From positions 19,924 through 83,923 of the forward strand of contig DASQRW010000046.1 of assembly GCA_035642715.1 (NCBI GenBank): a DNA stretch of 64,000 nt, in the 5' to 3' direction. Below are positions 37,148 through 47,482 of the stretch, in pieces. Under the pieces are notes generated by a model that saw nothing but the letters and a program-made list of their open reading frames with translations, was not told where the DNA came from and did no database searches. Within the stretch, counting starts at the first letter, position 1. Each line of letters starts with the position of its first letter. Origin of the DNA: JAJNBK01 sp035642715. GTDB taxonomy: Archaea; Thermoproteota; Nitrososphaeria; Nitrososphaerales; Nitrososphaeraceae. A program made the position numbers and the translations under genes.

Positions 37148-37171
37148 ATTGTCAACGTTTATCTTGCTTTA

Positions 37172-37936
37172 ATGGTTCATGCTAAAATAGAAATTATTCC
37201 AATTCATATTCCTGCAGCGATAAAACCAGAGGATAAATTAGATTTGATAATTTTAGAATCCATATGTCATGCTCATGAAAATCTCTATGACAGAGATATC
37301 ATAGTTATTGCACAAAAAATTATTTCAAAATCTGAGGGTCGAATAGTGAACCTCAATTTGATCAATCCCTCCGATAAATCTATCCAGTTAGCAAGAAAAA
37401 ATTGCAAAGATGCGAGAATTGTTGAAATGATTTTAAGCGAATCAAAAGAGGTAATAAGAGAAGATAGAGGAGTAATAATAGCAGAAACAAGACAGGGTTT
37501 TATCTGTGCAAATGCAGGAGTAGATCAGAGCAATGTTGAAGACAGTGACAATCATGTGGTTTTATTACCAATTGATGCGGATGAATCTGCAAGGAAAATT
37601 AGACATTCCATTAAAAAGCAAACAACAAAAAATGTAGCAGTTGTAATAACAGATACCTTTGGTAGGCCATTTAGAGAGGGACAAACCAATGTTGCAATAG
37701 GTATAGCAGGAATAAAACCAATAAAGAGTTATGTAGGCACTATTGATATGTATGGAAAGAAATTGAAGGTGACAGAAATTGCGACAGCGGATGAAATCGC
37801 ATCTGCTGCCGAGCTTGTAATGGGTAAATCAGATGGCATCCCAGTCGCCATAGTAAGGGGTTGTATGTATGACGCAGAAGACAAACCCTCCATTTCCAAC
37901 TTGGTAAGGAGAAAAGAAAAGGATTTGTTTCGATAA
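37172..37936 (+). CDS. cofE: coenzyme F420:L-glutamate ligase
   Basis: Adds glutamates to F420-0 with GTP, finishing the F420 cofactor. 254 residues. Family features: DRDIIVIAQKIISKSEGRIV, RGVIIAETRQGFICANAGVDQSN, the VVITDTFGRPFREGQTNVAIG loop and KVTEIATADEIASAAELVMG. This supports F420 use by the Mer-like protein in the window. No bacterial-type C-terminal FMN domain is present, as expected for archaea. Confidence 0.94.
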   Translation: MVHAKIEIIPIHIPAAIKPEDKLDLIILESICHAHENLYDRDIIVIAQKIISKSEGRIVNLNLINPSDKSIQLARKNCKDARIVEMILSESKEVIREDRGVIIAETRQGFICANAGVDQSNVEDSDNHVVLLPIDADESARKIRHSIKKQTTKNVAVVITDTFGRPFREGQTNVAIGIAGIKPIKSYVGTIDMYGKKLKVTEIATADEIASAAELVMGKSDGIPVAIVRGCMYDAEDKPSISNLVRRKEKDLFR

Positions 37937-38377
37937 TAAGATGAAGGAATGAATTATAGGAAGAAAATTGGCACTAGTAACTTTATTCAATCTACCAATG
38001 TTCTCTAAACACCATATTGTAATTTCAAAGATATTATAACTGTAAAGAATCTCAATAGTGTTATAGTGGTTTAAAGCATATAGATATTTTATAATGTCAC
38101 TACAAAAACAGATATCAAACGAATAGGATCATTTCTAAAGTGGGTTTTTGAGCAAGATAATTTTATAAAATACATTTATGGTGGTATTCTAATAAAATAT
38201 TGTGAGTTTTCTTATCATAATTTGCCACTGATATAGATTAAGTGAATTCGGATAGTGAATAATGATAAAAAATTCATATTTAAGACTGTTTAATAATACT
38301 ATTTATAATATAGTATTCTTCTATGGTCTTCATAAACATTTAATATAATGATGCAATTATCTATTGTGTTCGTTAGT
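37937..38377. other. intergenic region upstream of tusA-like gene
   Basis: About 440 AT-rich bases; TATA-like stretches near 38300-38345 probably drive the tusA-cysteine synthase pair. Nothing else seen. Confidence 0.45.
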
Positions 38378-38626
38378 ATGAGTACTAAAAGTGGCGAGTC
38401 CACAACTAAAACTATTGATGTCAGAGGGCTTTTTTGTCCTGAACCAGTATTTCGTACTAAGATCGAGATGGAAAAACTGGCAATAGGCGATATACTTAAA
38501 ATACTATCTGATGATCCAGAATCTGAGGAAGATGTCTCAAGGTGGGTAAAAAGAAACGGTCATGAAATTTTATCAATAAACAAAATTAAAAAGGATCTTG
38601 AATTCACAATAAAGAAGGCAAAGTAG
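38378..38626 (+). CDS. TusA/SirA-family sulfur carrier protein
   Basis: An 82-residue TusA-like protein carrying sulfur as a persulfide. The key motif is VRGLFCPEPVFRTKIEMEKL, with the active Cys in CPEP. The rest (GDILKILSDDPESEEDVSRW, NGHEIL) is normal for the family. ATG 38378 is preferred over 38348. One base separates its stop from the ATG of the next gene, a PLP enzyme for cysteine, so sulfur transfer to cysteine or thiocofactors is a plausible joint task. Confidence 0.88.
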   Translation: MSTKSGESTTKTIDVRGLFCPEPVFRTKIEMEKLAIGDILKILSDDPESEEDVSRWVKRNGHEILSINKIKKDLEFTIKKAK

Positions 38627-38627
38627 A

Positions 38628-39632
38628 ATGACAACTGTCGCTCGACCTAATATAATTGACCAAGTTGGTCATACTCCCTTAATAGAACTAACTTCATTCT
38701 CAACTAAGCGTATTAAATTTTATGCAAAATTGGAATGGTCTAATCCATTTGGCTCTGTGAAAGATAGAGCTGCATATTGGATGATAAAGGATGCAAAGAA
38801 GAAAGGTATATTAAAGAAAGATAAAAGCATTATCATAGAGCCTACTTCTGGAAATACTGGAATTGCTTTATCTGGTATTGCATCATCATTAGGATATAAA
38901 GTTGAAATTGTTATTCCTGAGAAAGTCAGTGAAGAAACAAAAACGATCTTAAGACAATTAGGAGCAATTCTTCATGAGACATCTGATGATCTGTGCCCCA
39001 GAGTAGGAGCTGGGACGGATCAAAGTATAGCGCTTGCGAAGGCAATATCGAAACCTAGACCTGATATCTATTATATGCCAAACCAGTATGAAAATGATGC
39101 GAATTATTTGGCTCATTATGAAAGTACTGGTCCTGAGATTTGGGAGCAAACTAATGGTAATATCACTCATTTCTTTAGTGGCTGTGGTACGGGTGGAACT
39201 ATTACTGGAACCGCTACTTTTCTTAAGGAAAAGAATCAGAGTATTAAAGTAGTCGCAATCCAAGCTCAGAAGAATCATCTCTTACAAGGTCTGAGAAATT
39301 TTGAAGAGTCTTCAATGCCAGATTTATTTAGACGTCGTGAAAAAGTCGTTGATGAATGGATGACTGCCACTAATATTGATTCCTTTAATATGGTTAAGCA
39401 GTTAGTAACAAGAGAGGGTTTACTAGTAGGCCCTTCCTCAGGGTCTGTCTTGTCATCTATGTTAAAAGCCGCTGAAAAACTAGACAATGGTCTTCTTGTA
39501 GGAATATTTGCAGATGATGGAAGAAAGTTTAGAAGTCTTTATTTGAAAGAAAATATCTTTGATAAAGATGAATATGATAATGCCCTCATAAGTGCAAAGA
39601 ATATCTCAAATATTGCATATACACTTAGCTGA
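38628..39632 (+). CDS. cysteine synthase-family PLP enzyme
   Basis: A 334-residue beta-replacing PLP enzyme, probably making cysteine from O-acetyl- or O-phosphoserine. The PLP Lys is in NPFGSVKDRAAYWM; the substrate loop is EPTSGNTGIALSG; the phosphate loop is SGCGTGGTITGTATF; and GPSSGSVLSS is near the C-terminus. It resembles CysM/CysK but cannot be placed precisely. Translationally close to the TusA-like gene. Confidence 0.9.
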   Translation: MTTVARPNIIDQVGHTPLIELTSFSTKRIKFYAKLEWSNPFGSVKDRAAYWMIKDAKKKGILKKDKSIIIEPTSGNTGIALSGIASSLGYKVEIVIPEKVSEETKTILRQLGAILHETSDDLCPRVGAGTDQSIALAKAISKPRPDIYYMPNQYENDANYLAHYESTGPEIWEQTNGNITHFFSGCGTGGTITGTATFLKEKNQSIKVVAIQAQKNHLLQGLRNFEESSMPDLFRRREKVVDEWMTATNIDSFNMVKQLVTREGLLVGPSSGSVLSSMLKAAEKLDNGLLVGIFADDGRKFRSLYLKENIFDKDEYDNALISAKNISNIAYTLS

Positions 39633-39649
39633 TTATTGAACAATAACTT

Positions 39650-40624
39650 TTAATTCCTATGTCTTCTTTCAGTCAACCATTTTTCTACGTCTAATGCGGC
39701 CATACATCCAAACCCAGCTGCAGTTACGGCCTGGCGGTATCGATAATCATGTACATCTCCTGCTGCAAAAACTCCCTCTACACTTGTCTTTGTCTGGCTC
39801 TTTAAAATAATGTAACCTTTATCATCCATCTCCAGCTGACCTTTAAATATCGCAGTGTTAGGTTCATGACCTATTGCAACAAATAATCCTCCTGCTTCAA
39901 TTATCTGTTGCTTCCCATTGTTTATATCCCTAATAACAATAGTTCCGATTTTCTTATCACCTTTAATATCAGCTACGACACTATTCCACAAAAAATGGAT
40001 CTTGGGATTCTCGAATGCCTTCTGTTGAAGAATCTTGCTTCCACGTAATGACTCTCGTCTATGAATTATCTTTACAGATTTACCAAACTTGGTCAAAAAT
40101 GATGCTTCTTCCAATGCTGTATCTCCTCCACCAACAACGACTATATCTTCACCTTTGAAGAACGGACCATCACAAGTGGCACAATAAGATACTCCTCGAC
40201 CGGCAAATTGCTGTTCTCCTTCAATGCCTAATTTGCGAGGAGAGGCACCTGTGCAAATTAATACAGATTCTGCTTGATAATTTTCCGAGTGTGTTGTTAC
40301 TATAAAAGGCTGTTTACTAAAATCAACTCGAATGACTTCATCGTCTACAACAACTGTACCAAATCTTTCTGCTTGTTCTCTCATATTCATCATCAGCTCT
40401 GGTCCAAATATACCATTAGGAAAACCAGGATAGTTTTCTACCTCACTTGTCGTCATTAATTGTCCACCAGGAAGGGTACCAGAAATGATAAGAGTTCTAA
40501 GTTTTGCACGTGACGTATAAACCCCAGCTGTATAACCTGCAGGTCCTGAACCAATGATGATTACTTCAAATGCTTCATTCCTATCGATATCGTGATCTTG
40601 TTCTTTTGCGGCAATCTTAGACAT
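39650..40624 (-). CDS. trxB: thioredoxin reductase
   Basis: NAD(P)H-dependent flavoprotein reducing thioredoxin. 324 residues from ATG 40624. FAD motif VIIIGSGPAGYTAGVYTSRA, redox centre SYCATCDGPFF, NAD(P) motif VVVGGGDTALEEASFL, and VFAAGDVHDYRYRQAVTAAG near the end. The upstream ATG 40684 adds an uncharacteristic hydrophobic stretch. It converges with the cysteine synthase gene. Confidence 0.95.
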   Translation of the reverse strand: MSKIAAKEQDHDIDRNEAFEVIIIGSGPAGYTAGVYTSRAKLRTLIISGTLPGGQLMTTSEVENYPGFPNGIFGPELMMNMREQAERFGTVVVDDEVIRVDFSKQPFIVTTHSENYQAESVLICTGASPRKLGIEGEQQFAGRGVSYCATCDGPFFKGEDIVVVGGGDTALEEASFLTKFGKSVKIIHRRESLRGSKILQQKAFENPKIHFLWNSVVADIKGDKKIGTIVIRDINNGKQQIIEAGGLFVAIGHEPNTAIFKGQLEMDDKGYIILKSQTKTSVEGVFAAGDVHDYRYRQAVTAAGFGCMAALDVEKWLTERRHRN

Positions 40625-40853
40625 TAATATTAAGAGATAAAAAGGATAGCACCATTTAATAATTTGTTCGATATCAATATTCATATATAGATGGATACAT
40701 TGATTTCATTTTATAGAATCTTTGAATAAGATTTCATTACAAGTAAGAATATCTGTAATTTATATAGTTGTCAAAAATTAATTATTAAGAAATAATTGTA
40801 TTCTTCATTTACTAAGACATGGTTATCAAAATATAAAGGATTATATCAAATAT

Positions 40854-41663
40854 TCATTCTTTGAGGAATTTATCGAGCAATAGAAGATCCCTTTTACATA
40901 TTCTTTGACTATTTACTTGAGTGCTTATCAGATCCTCTTGCCAATGAGCGTTAAAGAGCCTACATCCAGCATCGCTACAAAATGGGTTTCCATCTGTCAA
41001 AAAGAAAAAAAGTGCTTGTATAACATATCCAGTTATAGCAGAGTTTATTCTATGATCATCGTAGTCAATATACTTTCCTACAAATTGCTTCTTCAAATCT
41101 TCTATGTCTGCAGCAGTGGGCATCCATCCAATTTGTCTAAGATAAAAATCCTTGGGCTTTGCAGGAGCTTCAATTATACCACTTGTAGATATAATAGACG
41201 GTGTTCCACAGATAATAGCTCGCGCATGATACCTATGGTCATCTTCACTAAATGTGCAGGTCAATCTGCTATCCAATATTATGTGTATATTATCGATCGT
41301 TTTTTCACTTTCAGGTAGTAATATTTCATATAATCTTTGCATCATAAAGCCATCATATCGCCCCCGCGATGTATGATATGGATTGGTGATCAAATATTTT
41401 TCAAAAAATACGCTATTCCTATCTGATTTACTTCCTATTTCAGGTTGACTATTATAAGGTTGACTTAAATCTAAGATTTGTAGCGAGGCAAGTTCTTCTG
41501 CCAACCAATCAACTGATATGGATTTTGTGACGTATTGCAGGAAAGGAGTTCTTATGTCTATTGTACAGTTTGAAAAAATTTCACCTATGTCTTGAGCAAC
41601 TATATTCAGATTCAAATTTCTGACTGTAAAATCAGAATAAAGATGAATATATCGAAAATTCAA
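40854..41663 (-). CDS. conserved archaeal protein, DUF6775-like
   Basis: A 269-residue soluble protein that resembles archaeal DUF6775 putative metallopeptidases. The closing motif CSDAGCRLFNAHWQEDLI is the best marker, with two Cys and a His-Trp-Gln-Glu segment; an internal DSRLTCTFSEDDHRYHARAI precedes it. No HExxH is visible, so peptidase activity is unproven. Gene neighbours are trxB and thi4 on the same strand. Confidence 0.6.
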   Translation of the reverse strand: MNFRYIHLYSDFTVRNLNLNIVAQDIGEIFSNCTIDIRTPFLQYVTKSISVDWLAEELASLQILDLSQPYNSQPEIGSKSDRNSVFFEKYLITNPYHTSRGRYDGFMMQRLYEILLPESEKTIDNIHIILDSRLTCTFSEDDHRYHARAIICGTPSIISTSGIIEAPAKPKDFYLRQIGWMPTAADIEDLKKQFVGKYIDYDDHRINSAITGYVIQALFFFLTDGNPFCSDAGCRLFNAHWQEDLISTQVNSQRICKRDLLLLDKFLKE

Positions 41664-41694
41664 TATTATTTATTGAAAGAAATAGAAAGAGATT

Positions 41695-42519
41695 TCAAGT
41701 TTGAATGCTATTTATCTTTAATTTAGGAGGTGCTTGTACCTCCTTTAGTTTACCGAGTGCTACTTCTGCAGCTCTCTTTCCTGAAAGCAGCATCGAACCA
41801 AATGTTGGTCCCATCCGTGGTAAGCCGTGTGTTTCTGTGACTGACATACCCGTTGCTATCAAGCCTGGAAAGATCTCATCCGTATTATTGACTACAGCGT
41901 CTTCAGCTCCATCTACCCACATAGGATCCATTCCCTTCCACTTGACGTAACCACGATCCATTAAGCGTTTTACAGCAACAGAGTCATGACCTGATGCATC
42001 TATGACAATTTTACTTTCAAGTGCAACAGGGTCTACACAAGTGATATTTCTAGGAAGAGCTGACACAGGCATCCAATTAACAACAACACCACATACACGA
42101 TTCTTTTTTAATACCAAGTCATCGAATTTCGTTAACTGCAAGAATCTAACGCCCGCATCACAAGTAGCGGCAATTAATTTTGAGCATGCGTGCGGTCCCC
42201 ATGTAGCGTAAAGTCCTTCATTTACCTTCCTATATGGGACACCGAGTTCATCCCAGACCTTTTGTGCAGGAGATCTAACTGTTACAGGATTCATCATATA
42301 TCCGCCGACCCAATAACCGCCACCAACATAGTTATTCTGTTCAATAATGAGTGTCTTTACCCCCTTTTTTCCCAATTCCATGCCTGCCGATAACCCACTA
42401 GGTCCTGAGCCAATGATTATTACATCAGAATCTGTAAATTCTGCTATGGTCTCATGAAACATGTCGGCGATAGCGCGAGTGATTTCTTTCTCGTTTACAT
42501 CAGCAAAGATCTTTTTCAT
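41695..42519 (-). CDS. thi4: ADP-thiazole synthase (Thi4), cysteine-type
   Basis: Builds the thiazole half of thiamine from NAD and glycine. 274 residues. FAD/NAD fold motif VIIIGSGPSGLSAGMEL, GGGYWVGGYMMNPVTVR, ATWGPHACSKL and HGLPRMGPTFGSML are all Thi4 features. Residue 161, in NITCVDPVAL, aligns with the yeast sulfur-donor Cys205 and not with the His of methanogen enzymes. So this enzyme may sacrifice its own Cys sulfur, or use the Cys catalytically with sulfide. No riboswitch is evident upstream. Confidence 0.93.
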   Translation of the reverse strand: MKKIFADVNEKEITRAIADMFHETIAEFTDSDVIIIGSGPSGLSAGMELGKKGVKTLIIEQNNYVGGGYWVGGYMMNPVTVRSPAQKVWDELGVPYRKVNEGLYATWGPHACSKLIAATCDAGVRFLQLTKFDDLVLKKNRVCGVVVNWMPVSALPRNITCVDPVALESKIVIDASGHDSVAVKRLMDRGYVKWKGMDPMWVDGAEDAVVNNTDEIFPGLIATGMSVTETHGLPRMGPTFGSMLLSGKRAAEVALGKLKEVQAPPKLKINSIQT

Positions 42520-42849
42520 ATATGGTTCTTCTTTTACTACTAGCTATTAATACATTCTCTGCTAAAAATACTTCAAGATAAATATACTAATTGATAAGTT
42601 TTGGTTCTATCCTATACACTTCGTTAATTGATATCATCATTGTTTAACACAGAATAAGATATATTTAGAATTATTCTGCTTATTTGATCGCAAATAAGTT
42701 ATTATCTTTCATTCTACTGAGAATATATATAGACGATGAAAGAGTGAAAAATACTAAATTATAAGATAAAAATATCATATCTTTTACAATGCAAACAATT
42801 TGAGAAACATCTTGTAAATAGTAATAGGATATTAATGAGTGTTCAATCT
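42520..42849. other. 330-base intergenic region
   Basis: Upstream of thi4 and downstream of the TPR gene (both minus). AT-rich; no TPP riboswitch core or coding seen. Confidence 0.45.
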
Positions 42850-44067
42850 TCAATCTTTTATGGGCTTAGTTACCTGATTGTTTCGGATTTTAGAATCAAT
42901 GTCCGTGAGTAATTTTATCAAGTCAGATCTATGGGAGTTAAGATAGTCTTGCCCCTTGTCTTTTAATCTTATCTGAAACAGTCTAAGATCTCTATGCTCG
43001 TCAAAGAATTGTTCTATCATGGCACTACCATGTTTCATAGGATTGATGAGAGAATCAAAATCCTGGATGGTTGAATTGACATCCCCCTTTTCTACAGAGT
43101 CTTTGGCTCTGCCAATAATTTCAATGATGTCTTTCAATTGCTGCACTGGAGCAGAAATTTCTTTGCTTTTTCCAAGAAGACCTGAACGTTTTGCTGTACC
43201 GACTTTATAGGCTATTTCACTGGCAAGTTCGTAATATTCTTCCCTGCTTGTCAATGACTTTTTTTCTTTTTTAATGATTAATCCTTTCATAGATAATCGA
43301 GTTATGGCATCTTCGACATCTTCCTTGTCCATTGCGGTAATCCATACAATCTTTCCTACATAATCATAGCCTTGTCTGATAGATTCTAATACTACAACCT
43401 CAATAATTCGCCGGAATCCCTCCTCGGCTCTAGCATTTTCAAAGTCTCTATCACGGACCGCTTTCTTGGCATTGGAAATATCTATTTCTATGGAACGCTT
43501 TAAGGCTTCTAATCCCTCATCTACCCTGCCACTCAAAGTAAGATAGCATGCTTCATTATACCAAGACATACCATCATTAGGGTTAGTATCAATTGCTTTT
43601 TCACATGCCGCTATTGCCTTGTCATAATTTTTCATTCCATAATATGATAAACCTTTCAAATTCCAAGCTTCTGCATTATTAAGGTCGATCTCTAGTGCCC
43701 TATCATATGAGGAAATAGCAGCATTATATTCATTCATGTGAAAATGAGCATAGCCTTTTTTGATCCACGCATCGACATAATTTTGATCTATTCTTAATGC
43801 AAGTTCAAAACAACGAATGGCATCTTCTAATTTCTCATTCGCCATGTGATTTATCCCTTTCTTGTATAAATCACGCTTTTGAAACTCAAGATCTTCATTA
43901 TAATCTGTTTGTTGAGTATTATTTTCGGAAGGAGTATTGAAATATCTTGTGCTTTTCCTTCCTAGAAATCTGCCCATGAATAAATTGCTCAAATCGCAGA
44001 TAAATACATTTGGACTAGTATAACAATTACTATATACCAATCCGTTATGTTTATTTATGCTATGCAT
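42850..44067 (-). CDS. TPR-repeat protein with winged-helix domain
   Basis: A protein of up to 405 residues. Residues about 70-210 hold four tetratricopeptide repeats (ALRIDQNYVDAWIKKGYAHF, ALEIDLNNAEAWNLKGLSYY, AIDTNPNDGMSWYNEACYLT). A winged-helix-like segment follows (GKIVWITAMDKEDVEDAITR, LSMKGLIIKKEKKSLT), then a helical C-terminus. The combination suggests a scaffold or regulator. ATG 43978 (MGRFLGRKSTRYF) is the likelier start, since residues 1-30 before it are not TPR-like. No partner is evident. Confidence 0.75.
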   Translation of the reverse strand: MHSINKHNGLVYSNCYTSPNVFICDLSNLFMGRFLGRKSTRYFNTPSENNTQQTDYNEDLEFQKRDLYKKGINHMANEKLEDAIRCFELALRIDQNYVDAWIKKGYAHFHMNEYNAAISSYDRALEIDLNNAEAWNLKGLSYYGMKNYDKAIAACEKAIDTNPNDGMSWYNEACYLTLSGRVDEGLEALKRSIEIDISNAKKAVRDRDFENARAEEGFRRIIEVVVLESIRQGYDYVGKIVWITAMDKEDVEDAITRLSMKGLIIKKEKKSLTSREEYYELASEIAYKVGTAKRSGLLGKSKEISAPVQQLKDIIEIIGRAKDSVEKGDVNSTIQDFDSLINPMKHGSAMIEQFFDEHRDLRLFQIRLKDKGQDYLNSHRSDLIKLLTDIDSKIRNNQVTKPIKD

Positions 44068-44961
44068 TGTTAAACCCGATAGACAAAAATAGCTCCATTG
44101 GTCTGTAAAATGTCCTGTTTTGCTCCCTTAATTAAGATTCTTACCATCTCTTTATTGTAATATTAAACAAACAGATTGAACAATTTCTGATATGTTTTAA
44201 TTTACACTTCTATTTGTATATGGAAACTAGTCATCTAATCCTCACTTATATCCTTGATACAATGGATAGTTCTCTCCCGAGATGCTTTTTCATATATACA
44301 GAAGAAAGATGATGCGCTAGTTTTGAGAATTTAGGTGTTTTAGGATACCAATTCTTCCAACATTGATATAAACACATATTTTTCATAACCAATGTCTAAT
44401 AAAAAATTACAGTAATTGTCTTGCAATAAAATGGTTTCTTCCAAAAAGTATGAATCTGCTTTTGCAATGTTTCTCTAAGGAAAGAGATCTAGAATATTAA
44501 GTTTGTATATAACCGATATCTTTTGTTGACGTTTTCTTTCCTTTCTGTAAAAGCATAAGAATAATAGGGATTCTACAGCTATAGCATTTTAAGTTAACAC
44601 AATACTTTTTATCATAAGTGCTAATTCAAAAGCAATTATATCCGTATAAATAAAGTCAACTTATAAACATTTGATGCTTCTGATATAAAGGCATTCATAC
44701 AGCAAAGTTGATTGTTATATGTATATATATATCTATACATACATACCCAGGATACAAATATTCCATCGCTTTATGAATATAATAATTTAGTTTATATCAC
44801 TAGACGGATAAATATGTCACAGAACTTAATCTACTACTTTACTTCTGAGTTTTGTCTGTCTTATTAATAGAAAAGTAGTTAGCAAAAAGAAAAATAACGT
44901 CAACATTTAAATGGTGTCTTCATTTAGCTTACATCAAACACTTTGGGAGCTAAATTAAAGG
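44068..44961. other. 894-base intergenic region
   Basis: Divergent region between the TPR gene (minus) and trpE (plus). Contains a TA tract at 44716-44732. A trpE promoter should lie near 44880-44940. No gene seen. Confidence 0.5.
44716..44732. repeat. TA-rich simple repeat
   Basis: Short alternating TA run with one G, in the trpE upstream region. Confidence 0.7.
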
Positions 44962-46389
44962 GTGGATACTTTTGGCTTGTCAGCCTTCGACAATGATAAA
45001 ATTCACGTCGAGTTACATAAGTTAAATACTAATTGCAATCAGTTTCAAATATTCCAAAAGTTTTATCGCTTATTTGATAAAATATTCATATTGGAATCGC
45101 TTATTGGTCCCAAAGAGTTATCAGAGGTATCAATTATCGGATTCGATCCAAAAATAACCGTTACCTGCAATTCAAAGACCTTCATAGTCTGTAATAGAAA
45201 TAAAATAATAGAAAAAATAGACACTACCGAACCGTTGTCCCAACTACGCAAGATCATGCCAAAGATAAGTGATGACCGGTTCAGGTACATAGGTGGAGCA
45301 GTTGGTTACATTAGCTATGATGCAATACGGTTCTGGGAACGCCTGCCAAATAATATTAAAAAGGAAAAGAACAAATTCCCATTATTAGAATTTGGAATAT
45401 ACACCGATGGCATACTTTTCAAGCATACGGAAAATCAAGCATATTATTTTCATGTAACAAATGATTGTCGCTTGGATGAGATTCAAACCCAAATAAATCG
45501 TTCCTCTAAAAAAAGCCATTATCCTTCTTTTTCATATTCTACTCCGAAGACAAACATAACGCAAAAAAAATTCATGGATTTGGTAAATAAATCCAAAGAA
45601 TACCTTTACAATGGAGATATCTTCCAAGTAGTTTTATCAAAGAAGATGGACTTTAGTATTAGGGGGGACTTACTTGGAGTTTATCGGAAACTGCGTGAAA
45701 TCAACCCATCTCCTTATATGTATTTTTTAAAAATGTCTGATAAATGTATCATAGGTTCAAGCCCAGAGATGCTTTTACGGATCACGAAAGACTTAGTAGA
45801 AACGTTTCCAATTGCAGGAACACGACCAATAGTAAATGACGAGAATAAGAACAAAGAGTTAAGCATAAGTTTACTCAATGACGAGAAAGAAATTGCAGAA
45901 CATACAATGTTAGTAGATCTAGCTCGGAATGATATAGGACGCGTATGTAGATATGGTACAGTTAGAGTTCGTGATCTCATGACCGTAAAACGATTTAGCC
46001 ATGTTCAGCATATAGTATCCCATATAGTTGGTCGCCTTCAAAATGGTAAAGATTCATTTGATGCCTTCAAAGCAATATTTCCTGCTGGAACTGTTTCAGG
46101 CGCTCCAAAAGTACGTGCAATGGAAATTATTGATGAATTAGAACCTAATATTCGTGGACCATACGCAGGTGCGTTGGGTTATTTTTCATTTAATGGTTCA
46201 TGTGATTTTGCAATCACAATAAGATCTCTTTTTATAAACAATAATAGAGCATATGTTCAATCAGGAGCCGGTATTGTTATCGATTCTATTCCAGAAAAAG
46301 AATGGGACGAGACAGAATATAAGTTAAATGCGATAATGTCTGCACTTAGAGACCAAAAGAAGGATAAAAGGTATAAAAAATTCGTTTAA
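44962..46389 (+). CDS. trpE: anthranilate synthase component I
   Basis: Converts chorismate to anthranilate with an amidotransferase partner, starting tryptophan synthesis. 475 residues from GTG. The PIAGTRP motif favours TrpE over PabB; other motifs are NPSPYMYFLK, LLNDEKEIAEHTMLVDLARN, the VSHIVGRL segment and TVSGAPKVRAMEIIDELEP. The feedback-site-like ILESLIGP-x7-IIGFDP is near the N-terminus. No trpG or other trp gene lies next to it, which is unusual since trpE and trpG are normally adjacent. Confidence 0.93.
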   Translation: MDTFGLSAFDNDKIHVELHKLNTNCNQFQIFQKFYRLFDKIFILESLIGPKELSEVSIIGFDPKITVTCNSKTFIVCNRNKIIEKIDTTEPLSQLRKIMPKISDDRFRYIGGAVGYISYDAIRFWERLPNNIKKEKNKFPLLEFGIYTDGILFKHTENQAYYFHVTNDCRLDEIQTQINRSSKKSHYPSFSYSTPKTNITQKKFMDLVNKSKEYLYNGDIFQVVLSKKMDFSIRGDLLGVYRKLREINPSPYMYFLKMSDKCIIGSSPEMLLRITKDLVETFPIAGTRPIVNDENKNKELSISLLNDEKEIAEHTMLVDLARNDIGRVCRYGTVRVRDLMTVKRFSHVQHIVSHIVGRLQNGKDSFDAFKAIFPAGTVSGAPKVRAMEIIDELEPNIRGPYAGALGYFSFNGSCDFAITIRSLFINNNRAYVQSGAGIVIDSIPEKEWDETEYKLNAIMSALRDQKKDKRYKKFV

Positions 46390-46645
46390 TTAATAATAGG
46401 ACATTGAGATGATCATCAGACAATTTTAGTGGATTGGGTCCATTATCTTCTGAGCATGATGGATATAGTTTGCACATATTATGGATACACTATCCCCTTA
46501 GCTCGTTTCAAATAGCAATCATTAGTGTCTAACAATAAGACCTATTAGCTAAATGAGAAGACATTTTAGGCAATTGCCCTGTTCATCGATTATTTAATGA
46601 ATAATGATAAAACCAATCAGAAAGAATAGTAAACAACAAATTATC

Positions 46646-47482
46646 TTATTTTTCCTTTATATTCTTAGATATCACATCTCCAGAAACAACTTTATGAATA
46701 CAACCATATGGTGTCTCTATCAGCAGAAATCCATCATTTTCATCAATATCTACAGCCACTCCTTGAAGTATTTCATTTGACTGTTTCACTATAACTTCTT
46801 TTCCTAAGGTATCAGATATCTTTTTGTATTTTTTGATAATTTCCCCAGCTCCTTCATTTTCTAATTGAAAAACGTACCTTTCTATATTTTCCAAAAGCAA
46901 TCGTATAAAATCAAACTTTTCAATTTCTTTTCCATGAAGTTCATTTTGTAGTGACGTAATGTCATAAAAACCTGCGGACTTTGCAATTTCTGAATCAATT
47001 TTTTTTATATCTATATTAACATTTACCCCTATTCCTATTACAACAAAACTGATTTTATCAGCCTCAGTACTTACATCTAAAAGAATACCAGAAACTTTTC
47101 GTCCGTCGATAACAACATCATTAGGCCATTTCAATTTAGCATTTAACTTAGTCATTTTCTTAATCACATCACATACAGAAAGCGCGGATAGTAAAGGAAG
47201 AACAGTGATCTGACTACTTTTTAATTTTGGTTGCAGAATAATGGACAGCCAAATACCTCCAGTTGGCGAAATCCATCTTCTTCCCATTCTTCCTCTTCCC
47301 TTTGTTTGATGTTCAGAAACAATAACTGTTCCATGAAGATTATCCATTTCTCGTTCTGCTAAAGAAAGAGCAATTGTTTGAGTAGATTCAACGGTTTGGT
47401 AGAGATATATTCTTCTACCAATAAAAGATGTACGCAACGCAGAGAGAAAATTCTCGGTACTACCACCGTCAGTGCGAGGCAA
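46646..47482 (-). CDS. birA: biotin-[acetyl-CoA-carboxylase] ligase
   Basis: Attaches biotin to carboxylase carrier domains, needed for the acetyl/propionyl-CoA carboxylase of the carbon-fixation cycle. 278 residues. Motifs: biotin loop KGRGRMGRRWISPTGGIWLS, KWPNDVVIDGRKVSGILLD, VIGIGVNVN, and the C-terminal capping domain VDIDENDGFLLIETPYG. There is no N-terminal DNA-binding domain, so it is not a repressor. TTG start; the preceding frame remains open but not family-like. Confidence 0.92.
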   Translation of the reverse strand: MPRTDGGSTENFLSALRTSFIGRRIYLYQTVESTQTIALSLAEREMDNLHGTVIVSEHQTKGRGRMGRRWISPTGGIWLSIILQPKLKSSQITVLPLLSALSVCDVIKKMTKLNAKLKWPNDVVIDGRKVSGILLDVSTEADKISFVVIGIGVNVNIDIKKIDSEIAKSAGFYDITSLQNELHGKEIEKFDFIRLLLENIERYVFQLENEGAGEIIKKYKKISDTLGKEVIVKQSNEILQGVAVDIDENDGFLLIETPYGCIHKVVSGDVISKNIKEK

